NCBI RefSeq assembly: GCF_009827305.1
Contig: NZ_WTYJ01000001.1
Coordinates: 1,302,001 to 1,366,000, forward strand
Source of the DNA: Croceibacterium xixiisoli
GTDB taxonomy: Bacteria; Pseudomonadota; Alphaproteobacteria; Sphingomonadales; Sphingomonadaceae
Reading direction: 5' to 3'
Length of the DNA stretch: 64,000 nucleotides
This document shows, piece after piece, positions 1 through 7,405 of the stretch. The position numbers were made by a program, and so were the translations under genes. The number at the start of each line of letters is the position of its first letter. Position 1 is the first letter of the stretch. A model generated the notes under the pieces. The model was not told where the DNA came from. It saw only the letters and a list, made by a program, of their open reading frames with translations, and did no database searches.

Positions 1-2
1 AG

Positions 3-35
3 CAGGCCCAACCGCAGGTTCAGGCGGCCAACTGA
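3..35 (+). CDS. C-terminal tail of a gene cut by the left edge, probably an HlyD/EmrA-type efflux adaptor
   Basis: Only the last ten codons are inside the window, reading QAQPQVQAAN and then TGA at 33-35. The stop codon shares its last base with the ATG of the DHA2 pump that follows, so the two genes are translationally coupled. In tripartite efflux operons the gene in front of an EmrB-type pump and an OprM-type channel is normally the periplasmic adaptor (HlyD/EmrA family), and an alanine/glutamine-rich tail is common there. The identity is inferred from context only, because no domain is visible. Confidence 0.4.
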   Translation, partial: QAQPQVQAAN

Positions 36-1621
36 TGGCCGGCGCGGCTGCTCTGGACGCCGACGCAGCGGGCGCCCCGGCGCCTGCGGCCGGCGGGCGG
101 CAGAATGCCGATCTGGCTGCCTGGCTGGCGGTCATCGCCGGCACGCTGGGCGCCATGATGGCGACGCTGGATATCTCCATCGTCAATTCCGCTTTGCCGA
201 CCATCCAGGGCGAAATCGGTGCCACCATGACGGAAGGCACCTGGATCGCCACCAGCTATCTGGTGGCCGAAATCATCATCATTCCGCTCGGCGCCTGGCT
301 CACCAGCCTGCTCGGGCTGCGCCGTTTCCTGCTGATTGCGGCGGTGCTGTTCACCGGCTTTTCCGTGCTGTGCGGGATTGCCGAAAATCTCACGACCATG
401 ATCATCGGCCGGGCGGGGCAGGGCTTCACCGGCGGGGCCATGATCCCCACCGCGATGACGATCATCGCCACCCGTCTGCCCCCGCATCAGCAACCGATCG
501 GCACCGCCCTGTTCGGGGTTACCGCCGTGCTCGGCCCGGTGTTCGGGCCGCTGCTCGGCGGCTGGCTGACGGAGGCTTTCAGCTGGCATTACGCCTTCCT
601 GATCAATGTGCCGATCTGCGCCCTGCTGGTCGTGATGCTTTACGTTGGCCTGCCCAATGAAAAGGCGCGGCTCGATCGGCTGGGTGAAGCGGACTGGCTC
701 GGCGTGTTCGGTCTCGCCTTCGGTCTGGGCGCGATGACGGTCGTGCTGGAAGAGGGCAATCGCGAACAATGGTTTGCCTCTGCCCATATCATTCAGCTGA
801 CCGCGCTCAGCGTCATCGGTTTCGTCATGGTCGGTATTGGTCAGGTGATTTCCGACCGGCCGGTGGTGCGCTTGTCGCTGTTGCTGGATCGGCAATTCGG
901 CGCGGTCACCATCATGGCGGTGATGCTGGGGGTGGTGCTCTACGGCTCTTCCTACATGATCCCGCAGTTCCTGGCCGCGATTGCCGATTATGATGCGCTG
1001 CAGGCGGGCAAGATCGTCATGATCTCCGGTCTGCCGATGATGGTGCTGATGGTCATGACCCCGCTGCTGATGCGGCTGTTCGACATCCGCGTCGCGGTGA
1101 TCCTGGGCCTGATGCTGCTGGCGATGAGCTGTTATGTCGATACGGCACTGAACGCCGATGCCGTGGGCGCGGACTTCGTTGAATCGCAATTGCTGCGTGG
1201 CGCCGGCACGGTGCTCGCCTTCGTCTTCCTCAACCAGGCGGCGATCTCTTCGGTACCGGTCCAGAATGCCGGGGACGCGGCGGGCCTCTTCAACGCGGCG
1301 CGCAATATCGGTGGCTCGCTGGCGCTGGCGGGCATCGCCACCGTGCAGGATCAGCGGCTGTGGTTCCATTCGCGCCGGATCGAGGAAAGCCTGCCCGCCA
1401 ACAGCGTGGGTGTGCAGGATTACATGGCCGGCATGGCCCAGCAGCTGGGCAGCGCGGAAACCGCCCTGCGCGCGCTGGGCGGCACGATCACGCGCCAGGC
1501 GCTGGTGATGACCTATAACGACATGTTCTGGTTGTTGTTCGTCGGCATTGCCTGTGTCTGCCCGCTGGCCCTGCTGCTGCGCCCGCTGCCCAAAGACATC
1601 TCTGCCGCCCCGATGCATTGA
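35..1621 (+). CDS. DHA2-family MFS drug efflux pump (EmrB/QacA type)
   Basis: This 528-residue inner-membrane protein has the length and hydrophobic pattern of the 14-segment DHA2 family, which exports drugs in exchange for protons. After a roughly 25-residue Ala/Pro-rich cytoplasmic start it shows the family signature ATLDISIVNSALPTI (about 43-57), then GRAGQGFTGG near 127 and the antiporter motif C region GPVFGPLLGGWL near 168. The ATG overlaps the preceding stop by one base, and an OprM/NodT lipoprotein starts 8 bases after its stop, so adaptor, pump and channel form one operon. No regulator is visible inside the window. The substrate cannot be told from sequence. Confidence 0.93.
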   Translation: MAGAAALDADAAGAPAPAAGGRQNADLAAWLAVIAGTLGAMMATLDISIVNSALPTIQGEIGATMTEGTWIATSYLVAEIIIIPLGAWLTSLLGLRRFLLIAAVLFTGFSVLCGIAENLTTMIIGRAGQGFTGGAMIPTAMTIIATRLPPHQQPIGTALFGVTAVLGPVFGPLLGGWLTEAFSWHYAFLINVPICALLVVMLYVGLPNEKARLDRLGEADWLGVFGLAFGLGAMTVVLEEGNREQWFASAHIIQLTALSVIGFVMVGIGQVISDRPVVRLSLLLDRQFGAVTIMAVMLGVVLYGSSYMIPQFLAAIADYDALQAGKIVMISGLPMMVLMVMTPLLMRLFDIRVAVILGLMLLAMSCYVDTALNADAVGADFVESQLLRGAGTVLAFVFLNQAAISSVPVQNAGDAAGLFNAARNIGGSLALAGIATVQDQRLWFHSRRIEESLPANSVGVQDYMAGMAQQLGSAETALRALGGTITRQALVMTYNDMFWLLFVGIACVCPLALLLRPLPKDISAAPMH

Positions 1622-1628
1622 GAAAACC

Positions 1629-3083
1629 ATGCGTAACACACTGATCATCCCTGCCATCCTGCTGCCCCCCATCCTGCTGCCCCCCATCCTGCTGCTGGGC
1701 GCCTGCACCGTCGGTCCCGATTACGCCGGCCCGCCCGAACTCGCCGGTGCGGCCGCGCCGGGCGCAGGCTTCGTGCGCAATGGCGGGGATTTCGCCACCG
1801 CCACGCCGCAACTGGCCGATTGGTGGACCGTGCTGAACGATCCGGTGCTCAACCAGCTGGAACAGCGCGCCCTGGCCGGCAGCCCCGATCTCGCCGTGGC
1901 CCTGGCGCGGTTGAACCAGGCGCGCGCTGCGCTGCAGCTGGAAAAGCTGGAAGAAATGCCGCAGCTTGGCGCCATCGGCACTGCTGCGCATATTCGCCTG
2001 CCCGGCATCACCGGCGGTGAGGATGGGGAGGGGAGCGATGGCACCTCGACCAATTTCTACAACCTCGGCCTCAATGCCAGCTGGGAAGTCGATCTGTTCG
2101 GCGGCCATCGCCGCAGGATGGAAACCGCGCGGGCGCAGCTCGATGCCGCCGATGCCAGCGTGGCCGATGCGCGCGTCAGCCTCACCTCCGCCGTGGCGCA
2201 GGCCTATCTCGAATATCGCGATCGTCAGGCGCGGCTGGGGCTCGTGCGTGACGCCGTGGCCCAGCGCGAACAGCTGCTCGATTTCATCCGCCAACGGTTC
2301 GATCGCGGCGTCGGCACGCAGAGCGATGTCGAACGCGCGCAACTGGCGCTGGAAAACACGAAGCAGCAGATCGCCCCGCTGACGGCGGACAGCGCGCGCT
2401 TTGCCAATGCCCTGGCGATCCTGACCGGCGGCGTGCCCGGCGCGGTGGATCCGCTGCTGCAGGCACAGGCGCCGATCCCGCTGCCCCCGGCAAATGTGCC
2501 CGTGGGCGATCCGGCATCGCTGTTGGCTCGCCGGCCCGATATCCGCGTGGCAGAGCGCAAGATTGCCGCCGACAATGCGAAGATCGGCCTGGCAGAGGCG
2601 GCCCGGCTGCCCCGGCTCAGCTTCATGGGTATTCTCGGCATCGGCGGCACCCGGCCCGGCGATCTGGTCGATCTGGACGATTTCACCGCCATTGCCGCGC
2701 CCATGCTGCAATGGAACTTCCTCGATTTCGGCCGCGGTCGGGCGGAGGTAAATCAGGCAGAGGCGGTGCGCGATGAAAGCGAAGCCGCATGGCGCGGCAC
2801 CGTGCTGGGCGCCCTGCGCGATGTGGAAGACGCGATGGGCAATTTCCGCGCATCGCGTGAAACCGTCGCCAGCCAGGCCCGCGCCGAAGCGGCCGAGGCG
2901 CGGCTGGAACAGATCGAACAGCAGCGCTTCGACGTCGGCACGGGCACGCGGCCGGCCGTGCTGGAAGCACAGCTGGCGCGCAACACCGCCCAGACGCAGC
3001 TGAGTCAGTCCAAGGCGCAATTGACGATGAATTTCATCACCTTGCAGAAGGCGCTCGGCCTGGGCTGGACCCCGGCACCCTGA
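1629..3083 (+). CDS. OprM/NodT-family outer-membrane efflux lipoprotein
   Basis: A 484-residue TolC-like channel that would complete the export route from the DHA2 pump through the outer membrane. The chosen ATG gives a short lipoprotein signal ending in the lipobox LLLGAC, followed by TVGPDYAGPP, the usual start of mature NodT/OprM proteins. Two outer-membrane efflux repeats follow, rich in Ala/Gln/Leu helices, with LLARRPDIRVAERKI near the middle, a hallmark of the family. The signal peptide contains a 15-base tandem repeat (1656-1694), giving ILLPPILLPPILL. The reading frame is open further upstream, but only this start yields a signal peptide. A strong hairpin follows the stop. Confidence 0.93.
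   Translation: MRNTLIIPAILLPPILLPPILLLGACTVGPDYAGPPELAGAAAPGAGFVRNGGDFATATPQLADWWTVLNDPVLNQLEQRALAGSPDLAVALARLNQARAALQLEKLEEMPQLGAIGTAAHIRLPGITGGEDGEGSDGTSTNFYNLGLNASWEVDLFGGHRRRMETARAQLDAADASVADARVSLTSAVAQAYLEYRDRQARLGLVRDAVAQREQLLDFIRQRFDRGVGTQSDVERAQLALENTKQQIAPLTADSARFANALAILTGGVPGAVDPLLQAQAPIPLPPANVPVGDPASLLARRPDIRVAERKIAADNAKIGLAEAARLPRLSFMGILGIGGTRPGDLVDLDDFTAIAAPMLQWNFLDFGRGRAEVNQAEAVRDESEAAWRGTVLGALRDVEDAMGNFRASRETVASQARAEAAEARLEQIEQQRFDVGTGTRPAVLEAQLARNTAQTQLSQSKAQLTMNFITLQKALGLGWTPAP
1656..1694 (+). repeat. 15-bp tandem repeat inside a signal-peptide coding region
   Basis: The unit ATCCTGCTGCCCCCC occurs at 1656-1670 and 1671-1685 and is followed by a partial third copy ATCCTGCTG at 1686-1694. 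Each unit adds Ile-Leu-Leu-Pro-Pro to the hydrophobic core of the lipoprotein signal. The unit is a multiple of three, so slippage would lengthen or shorten the signal core without breaking the frame. Confidence 0.85.
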
Positions 3084-3094
3084 CATTCGGGCAT

Positions 3095-3134
3095 TCGCCC
3101 GCTGTGAACGCAATCTTCCGTTCACAGCGGGCGA
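3095..3134 (+). terminator. Hairpin terminator of the efflux operon
   Basis: A perfect 16-base inverted repeat (TCGCCCGCTGTGAACG at 3095-3110, its complement at 3119-3134) with an 8-base loop starts 11 bases after the OprM stop. It is followed by GAACTTTTA, a weak T-rich tract. The stem is long and GC-rich, so factor-independent termination is plausible even with the short tract. Confidence 0.75.
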
Positions 3135-3271
3135 GAACTTTTATGTCCGAAATGGGTTCTGCTCTCTGAAAGAGAAACCAAGGGTCGATCCGCACCCGGC
3201 GCACCGCAAGGCGCGCCGGTTCGCGCCGCTGACACCCCGCCGTTTCTCCAACGGAAAAGAGAGAGGGTGAC

Positions 3272-3877
3272 ATGCAGGACACAGGCTGGGTTTCGGTAAC
3301 GGAGTTCGTGCGCAACCCGAATATGGTCGGCTCCGCCTTTCCCGCTTCCGCCCGCATGGTGAACCGCATTCTGGACCCGATCGACTGGTCGACCATCAAC
3401 CTGCTGATCGAATATGGCCCGGGCAGCGGTCGCTTCACCTTCGAAGCACTCCGGCGCATGCGCCCCGACGCCCGGCTGATGGCGATCGACACGGGCGAGG
3501 AATTTGTCGCCAAGCTCCGTTCCCACTGCCGCGATCCCCGGCTGATCATCGTCAACGGATGCGCGGGCGGGGTGAATACCTATCGTCACAATCACGATCT
3601 GCCGCTGGCCGATTGCGTGCTGACCGGCCTGCCGTTCTCCACCCTGGATGATGGCGAGGGCGAGGCCATCATGCGCGAAACCGCCGCCGCGCTGCAACCC
3701 GATGGCCTGCTGGCTGCCTATCAGATGCGCACCACCATCCGCCCGCTGATCGAACGGCATTTCCGGCAGATTTCGCATGATTTCGAATGGTGGAACATTC
3801 CGCCGTGCCATGTCTATCGGGCTACGGGGCCGGTGAGGGAGAGTATCCGGGGCTGGAACACGGCAACGGCAGGGTGA
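3272..3877 (+). CDS. PmtA-like class I SAM-dependent methyltransferase
   Basis: A 201-residue protein with motif I IEYGPGSGRF near residue 48, an acidic residue after the second strand (MAIDTG), and the layout of the phospholipid N-methyltransferase / rRNA adenine dimethylase-like family. In alphaproteobacteria such proteins often methylate phosphatidylethanolamine on the way to phosphatidylcholine. The segment LTGLPFSTLDD sits where that family has its substrate-contacting loop. An RBS (GAGAGGG) precedes the ATG. It is a single gene, with a terminator upstream and a convergent small gene downstream. The lipid substrate is inferred and another methyl acceptor is possible. Confidence 0.8.
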   Translation: MQDTGWVSVTEFVRNPNMVGSAFPASARMVNRILDPIDWSTINLLIEYGPGSGRFTFEALRRMRPDARLMAIDTGEEFVAKLRSHCRDPRLIIVNGCAGGVNTYRHNHDLPLADCVLTGLPFSTLDDGEGEAIMRETAAALQPDGLLAAYQMRTTIRPLIERHFRQISHDFEWWNIPPCHVYRATGPVRESIRGWNTATAG

Positions 3878-3952
3878 TGCGTCATGCGTTTAAGGTGGAA
3901 GCCAAGGTCGCTCGGTCAAAAACGACTGGGACGACCTGCCAAGGCCAATTGT

Positions 3953-4165
3953 TTATGCGGAGGTTTCTTCCGGGGCGGCCCGCTTTGAACGTATCCGACG
4001 CAAGACCGACAGGCCAAAATCGAACGTCATGAATACCAGCATCATCGGGATGATCCAGTTGGGCAGGTCGATGCCTTTGGCGAAGCTGAGGGTTATCGCG
4101 ATCCAGGCGATGAACAACGCAACTGGATAGAGCGCCTTGGATAAATGCTGCAAACCTTTCGCCAT
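3953..4165 (-). CDS. Small two-helix membrane protein of unknown function
   Basis: A 70-residue protein with two predicted membrane segments, one around ALYPVALFIAWIAITLSF and one around WIIPMMLVFMTFDFGL, and a basic C-terminus (RRIRSKRAAPEE). I do not recognise a family. The frame stays open upstream, but the chosen ATG removes a Cys/Arg-rich stretch that does not look coding. It converges on the methyltransferase gene 75 bases away and diverges from the next gene. Function unknown. Confidence 0.55.
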   Translation of the reverse strand: MAKGLQHLSKALYPVALFIAWIAITLSFAKGIDLPNWIIPMMLVFMTFDFGLSVLRRIRSKRAAPEETSA

Positions 4166-4286
4166 GCAGACAAGGTAACATCGCCGGCAGTGGCTGGAAA
4201 TGCCTTTTTGCACATCGCAAGTCGGCCGCGGACTGAACCCCGCTGAAGTCGCCTTCTTCAATGCAGCCCTCCGCGCCCGCCTCACA

Positions 4287-4336
4287 TTGACACCTTAAAA
4301 CTGTCAATGGTATCGGTCCCATCAACGATACCATTG
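4287..4336 (+). promoter_or_regulatory. Promoter with an 11-bp palindromic operator
   Basis: A TTGACA -35 box (4287-4292) is followed 17-18 bases later by a weak -10 (GTATCG/TATCGG). The -10 lies inside the left arm of a perfect inverted repeat, CAATGGTATCG (4305-4315) and CGATACCATTG (4326-4336), separated by 10 bases. The right arm abuts the RBS of the downstream gene. A dimeric repressor bound here would block both polymerase and ribosome. The repressor is not identifiable in the window. Confidence 0.6.
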
Positions 4337-4348
4337 GGAAGAATGCAG

Positions 4349-5293
4349 ATGGCCAAACAATCGCTCCGCCAGGTGCTCGAAGCTGCCGATCGCTGCGTGG
4401 TGGCGCCCTGCGTCTATGACTGCGCCTCTGCCCGGGCGGTGGAGATGGTCGGGTTTCCCGCCATGATGCTGAGCGGGGGGGAGGTGTCGATCGCCATGAA
4501 TGGCGTCATCGATTACGGTTTTTCCAATCTGACCGATATCGAATGGATCACCAGCCGCATCACCCAGACCAATGCGATCCCGCTGGCCGCAGATATCGAG
4601 GATGGCTTCGGCGGGCCGCTGGCTGTCTATCGCAGCACAAAGCGGATGATCGCTGCGGGCGCCACTGCGCTGCAGCTGGAGGATTCGGGCGATATGGAAG
4701 AATCCACCAGCCTGCTCCCGCGCGAAAAATACTATGAGAAGGTCCGCGCCGCGCTCGCCGCGATGGAGGGCAGCGACTGCTTCCTGATCGCCCGCACCAA
4801 TGCCGATCCGGAAACCGAAATGGATGAAGGCTGCGAACGCATGCGCGCGGCGGTGGAAATGGGCGCGAAGATGAGCACGGTCGTGCGCATTTCCACGCTC
4901 GACCACGCCGAATATGTCTCGGCCAGGGTGCCGGGGTGGAAGATGTTCCCCGATGTGCGCGATATCGACGGCAAGCCCGGCGTGACGGTGGAGGAGATCT
5001 ATCCGCTCGGCTTCAATTTCCTGACCATGCATTACACGCTCAAGGCGGCGATGGATGGCATGCTGGAACATGGGCGGAAGAACTTCGCCCAGCAGGGATG
5101 CCATTACACCTGCGCAAAGCAGGATGCGACCGGCATCATGGGCATGAGCGCTACCCCGCTGTTCGATCCGCACAGCTATATGGAACTGGAAAGCCGTTTC
5201 GGCGGCCCGAAGAAGGATTTCACCATCGTCGGCAATGCGGTGGAAGATTTCCCCGCCGGCTTCATCCGCAGCCGGATCGACGACCGGCTGTAA
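4349..5293 (+). CDS. Isocitrate lyase / PEP mutase superfamily enzyme
   Basis: A 314-residue alpha/beta-barrel enzyme of the superfamily that makes or breaks C-C or P-C bonds next to a 2-oxo acid using Mg2+. The metal-binding signature DIEDGFGGP lies near residue 86, LQLED follows near 117, and ARTNADP near 150 is typical of the family. The KKCGH catalytic loop of true isocitrate and methylisocitrate lyases is absent (the segment reads EESTSLLPREKYY), so oxaloacetate decarboxylase-, dimethylmalate lyase- or PEP mutase-like activity fits better. Of two nearby ATGs, the one at 4349 sits 7 bases after GGGAAG. It is controlled by the palindrome just upstream. Substrate unknown. Confidence 0.85.
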   Translation: MAKQSLRQVLEAADRCVVAPCVYDCASARAVEMVGFPAMMLSGGEVSIAMNGVIDYGFSNLTDIEWITSRITQTNAIPLAADIEDGFGGPLAVYRSTKRMIAAGATALQLEDSGDMEESTSLLPREKYYEKVRAALAAMEGSDCFLIARTNADPETEMDEGCERMRAAVEMGAKMSTVVRISTLDHAEYVSARVPGWKMFPDVRDIDGKPGVTVEEIYPLGFNFLTMHYTLKAAMDGMLEHGRKNFAQQGCHYTCAKQDATGIMGMSATPLFDPHSYMELESRFGGPKKDFTIVGNAVEDFPAGFIRSRIDDRL

Positions 5294-5323
5294 GGCGATC
5301 AGCCATGCAACGGGCGGTGCCGA

Positions 5324-6133
5324 TCAGCGCCGCCCGGCTTCCTCCAGCACGGCCAGCGCATGTTCGTGAAACGCCTGCCGCACGGGCGCGGCGAAGGGAT
5401 TGCCGGCCTCGATCGCATGGGTGACATGGATCGTGTCATGCCGCACCATGTCGATCGCCTGCTGCAACAGTTCGAAACTGCGGGTGGTGATCCGGCCTGA
5501 GGTCTGGTGACCGGGCGCATCTTCCATCCGCATCATGATCCGCGCGATCAGATGGGTCAGCCCCTGGGCCACGGCGGCCTCCCGGTCATGCTCTTCCGGC
5601 GTGGTCAGCACCACATCCAGTTCCAACTGACGGGCCAGGAAGCGGGAAATGATCCGCGCCCGGCGGCCGCGCAACGGGCAGACGGCGATCTTCAGCCCGG
5701 CGATGCCATCCTGCGCGCTCTGCGGGCCGAACAACGGATGGGTGGCGATCAGATGCACATGCTCGGGCAGGCCGTCCAGCATGATGCGCGCCGGTTCCAT
5801 CTTCACCGAACAGACATCCAGTACCACCGCGCCCGGCCGCAGCAGCGGCGCGATGGCCTGCACCACAGCGGCCAGCGTGGTCACCGGCACGGCCAGCACG
5901 ACAATATCGCAACCCGCCACCGTGGCCAGATCGCCCATGGCAATGGTGGCATCATCGCTGCTGGTTGCGGCGGGATCGTGCACGCAGACGGCAAAATCCG
6001 GGCTCAGATGCCGGGCCGCCAACTGACCGAAGGCGCCATAGCCAAAAATGCCGACGCTGGTGCGGGTAAGGGGCGCGACCGGCTGCAGGGCAGGGCGCAC
6101 GGGCGCAACGCCGCATGCGGGGCCGAACTGCAT
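5324..6133 (-). CDS. tyrA: Prephenate/arogenate dehydrogenase family protein
   Basis: This NAD(P)-dependent enzyme of tyrosine synthesis oxidatively decarboxylates prephenate or arogenate in the cytoplasm. The Rossmann motif GIFGYGAFGQ appears near residue 27, then VLAVPVTTL and LDVCSVK, and the conserved catalytic-loop segment THPLFGPQS near residue 130. Downstream helices (EEHDREAAVAQGLTHLIAR) match the dimerisation domain. The frame continues to a TTG at 6208, inside an inverted repeat and without an RBS, so the ATG at 6133 is preferred (269 residues). Neither start has a convincing RBS. The usual partner genes (aroF, hisC, metX) are not adjacent. Confidence 0.85.
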   Translation of the reverse strand: MQFGPACGVAPVRPALQPVAPLTRTSVGIFGYGAFGQLAARHLSPDFAVCVHDPAATSSDDATIAMGDLATVAGCDIVVLAVPVTTLAAVVQAIAPLLRPGAVVLDVCSVKMEPARIMLDGLPEHVHLIATHPLFGPQSAQDGIAGLKIAVCPLRGRRARIISRFLARQLELDVVLTTPEEHDREAAVAQGLTHLIARIMMRMEDAPGHQTSGRITTRSFELLQQAIDMVRHDTIHVTHAIEAGNPFAAPVRQAFHEHALAVLEEAGRR

Positions 6134-6203
6134 ATCGATACTATCATGGCGCACGGCGGAAACTCCATTGCCGGGCTGCGCGACGATGACGGTTTGGGGG
6201 TTA

Positions 6204-6231
6204 CTCAACCGCTGGTCGCGCAGCGGTTGAG
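6204..6231. repeat. 11-bp inverted repeat upstream of tyrA
   Basis: CTCAACCGCTG (6204/6205-6215) and CAGCGGTTGAG (6221-6231) are perfect complements around a 5-6 base centre, in the 424-base stretch between tyrA and the next gene. It covers the possible TTG start of tyrA. It could be a repressor site or a 5' leader hairpin. There is no T-tract in either direction. Confidence 0.6.
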
Positions 6232-6467
6232 GGTGACAAAGAACCTACCGCAAATGTTGCGGGTAATAATAGCGCGCGTTGGGGCAGGTTTTCTGAATCA
6301 TGGCGGCGCGGCTAACGCCTTCATTTCACGCCGTCAACCGCCCTGCGCCCGATAGCGCGCAGGGGTGGCAGAAGACTGACAATTGTGTCGGTAAGGCCAC
6401 TGTTTGCAGACGTGACAGCGGGCCTTCAGCACCCGCACTCAACCCACACCCGCCCCCGCACCAACAG

Positions 6468-6499
6468 CCGCTCAGGCCGAACCCGTCGAAGCATAGCCA
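6468..6499. repeat. Diverged copy of a dispersed CCCGTCGAAG repeat
   Basis: The segment GCTCAGGCCGAACCCGTCGAAG followed by AGCCAC aligns, with several substitutions, to the copy at 17010-17037 (GCTCGGCCTGAGCCCGTCGA...). It belongs to the TTCGAC...CTCAGG intergenic repeats common in sphingomonads and related bacteria. The rest of 6134-6557 shows no gene that I can support. Confidence 0.5.
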
Positions 6500-6557
6500 C
6501 CACATCCGCAGCAGATCATCTTGCGGAACAGCCGCCCGCAACGCTAGTTTTCCAACC

Positions 6558-7043
6558 ATGACCATCCCCTCCCTGATCTCGCGCCATGTGCCCCTGCTCG
6601 CCGGGCTGATGCTCGCCAGCGCCGTTCCCGCCCATGCCGATGAGGCACCCGCGGCCGCTCTGGGGGAGACAACCCGCATTCTCGATCAGCGCAGCGCCGA
6701 TCGGCTGGAACAGAACACAGGCCTGACGCTGCAATGGATCACCTGGGATCGGCGCGGGGTCGCGGTGATCAACCACCAGGGCGATCTGTGGAAACTGCGC
6801 GGCGAACAGAGTGAGCAGGGCGGACCGGGCAAGGTGGAGCTGGACGGCGTGATCAGCGAGATCGGCCAGGGCTATTTCACCTTCCGCGGCACCATCCGCA
6901 TCACCGACACGCCGGACAAGGGCCGCGTGTGCGAACAGACCAAGGACTGGCATTTCGCCGTCACCCAGAACCGCCCCTATTACCGCCTGCGTGAATTCGA
7001 ATGGTGCGACGGGCTGACCGATTACATCGATATCTATTTCTGA
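6558..7043 (+). CDS. Secreted protein of unknown function
   Basis: A 161-residue protein with an N-terminal signal peptide (hydrophobic core LLAGLMLASAVPAHA, predicted cleavage after AHA). The mature part contains WITWDRRGVAVI, a WKLRGEQ segment and a C-terminus with two Cys (RVCEQTKDWHF and EFEWCDG) that could form a disulfide in the periplasm. Aromatic-rich beta-type sequence (YFTFRGTIRITD) suggests a small beta domain. I do not recognise the family. The frame is open to 6300, but only this ATG gives a signal peptide. It ends 70 bases before the cobalamin riboswitch. Confidence 0.7.
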   Translation: MTIPSLISRHVPLLAGLMLASAVPAHADEAPAAALGETTRILDQRSADRLEQNTGLTLQWITWDRRGVAVINHQGDLWKLRGEQSEQGGPGKVELDGVISEIGQGYFTFRGTIRITDTPDKGRVCEQTKDWHFAVTQNRPYYRLREFEWCDGLTDYIDIYF

Positions 7044-7112
7044 TCGAACACCCATCCCGGCGATCGCTTGACCCTCAATTGCTTGACCCGGGCCTGTCCG
7101 GCTGAAATACGC

Positions 7113-7290
7113 GGCGGGTCGAGGTTCCCCGCTGGCGCAACCGGCGGGGCTAAGACGGGAAGCCGGTGCGATGCCGGCGCTGCCCCCGCAACTGTAAGCG
7201 GAGAGCATGGGCCCGACAAAGCCACTGGAGCGATCCGGGAAGGCGAGGCCCCATGCATTGACCCGTGAGCCAGGAGACCTGCCTCCGACG
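7113..7290 (+). promoter_or_regulatory. Cobalamin (B12) riboswitch
   Basis: The conserved core is complete: GGGAAGCCGGTG near 7157, CCGGCGCTGCCCCCGCAACTG followed by TAAGCGG (the B12 box, about 7174-7201), GCCACTGG near 7220, GGGAAGGCG near 7238, and GAGCCAGGAGACCTGCC at 7267-7283. A candidate promoter lies upstream (TTGACC at 7083-7088, AAATAC at 7105-7110). Downstream, a perfect small hairpin (CCTGA-AGA-TCAGG, 7380-7392) covers the first bases of the AGGAAG ribosome-binding site of the thioesterase gene, so translational control by RBS masking is plausible. These RNAs usually turn expression off when adenosyl- or methylcobalamin is plentiful. Confidence 0.95.
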
Positions 7291-7405
7291 CGATAAAGTC
7301 CACCGGCGGGGTGCCCGGTCTGGTCGCAGATGCGCAACACCCTCTTTCCGGGGGTGCTGGCTCGCGGCTGCCTGCCCTGCCTGAAGATCAGGAAGTGCAG
7401 AGCCC

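Noticed and set aside
1488-3125. 545-codon open frame antisense to the OprM gene
   Set aside because: Arg/Gln/His-rich translation typical of the complementary strand of high-GC coding DNA; the sense gene has clear family motifs.
4349-5293. Calling the PEP-mutase superfamily gene a methylisocitrate lyase (prpB)
   Set aside because: The catalytic Lys-Lys-Cys-Gly-His loop is missing and no prpC/prpD genes are nearby.
7333-7360. CACCC/GGGTG stem after the riboswitch as an intrinsic terminator
   Set aside because: Only five pairs and no T-tract; RBS masking is the more likely mechanism.
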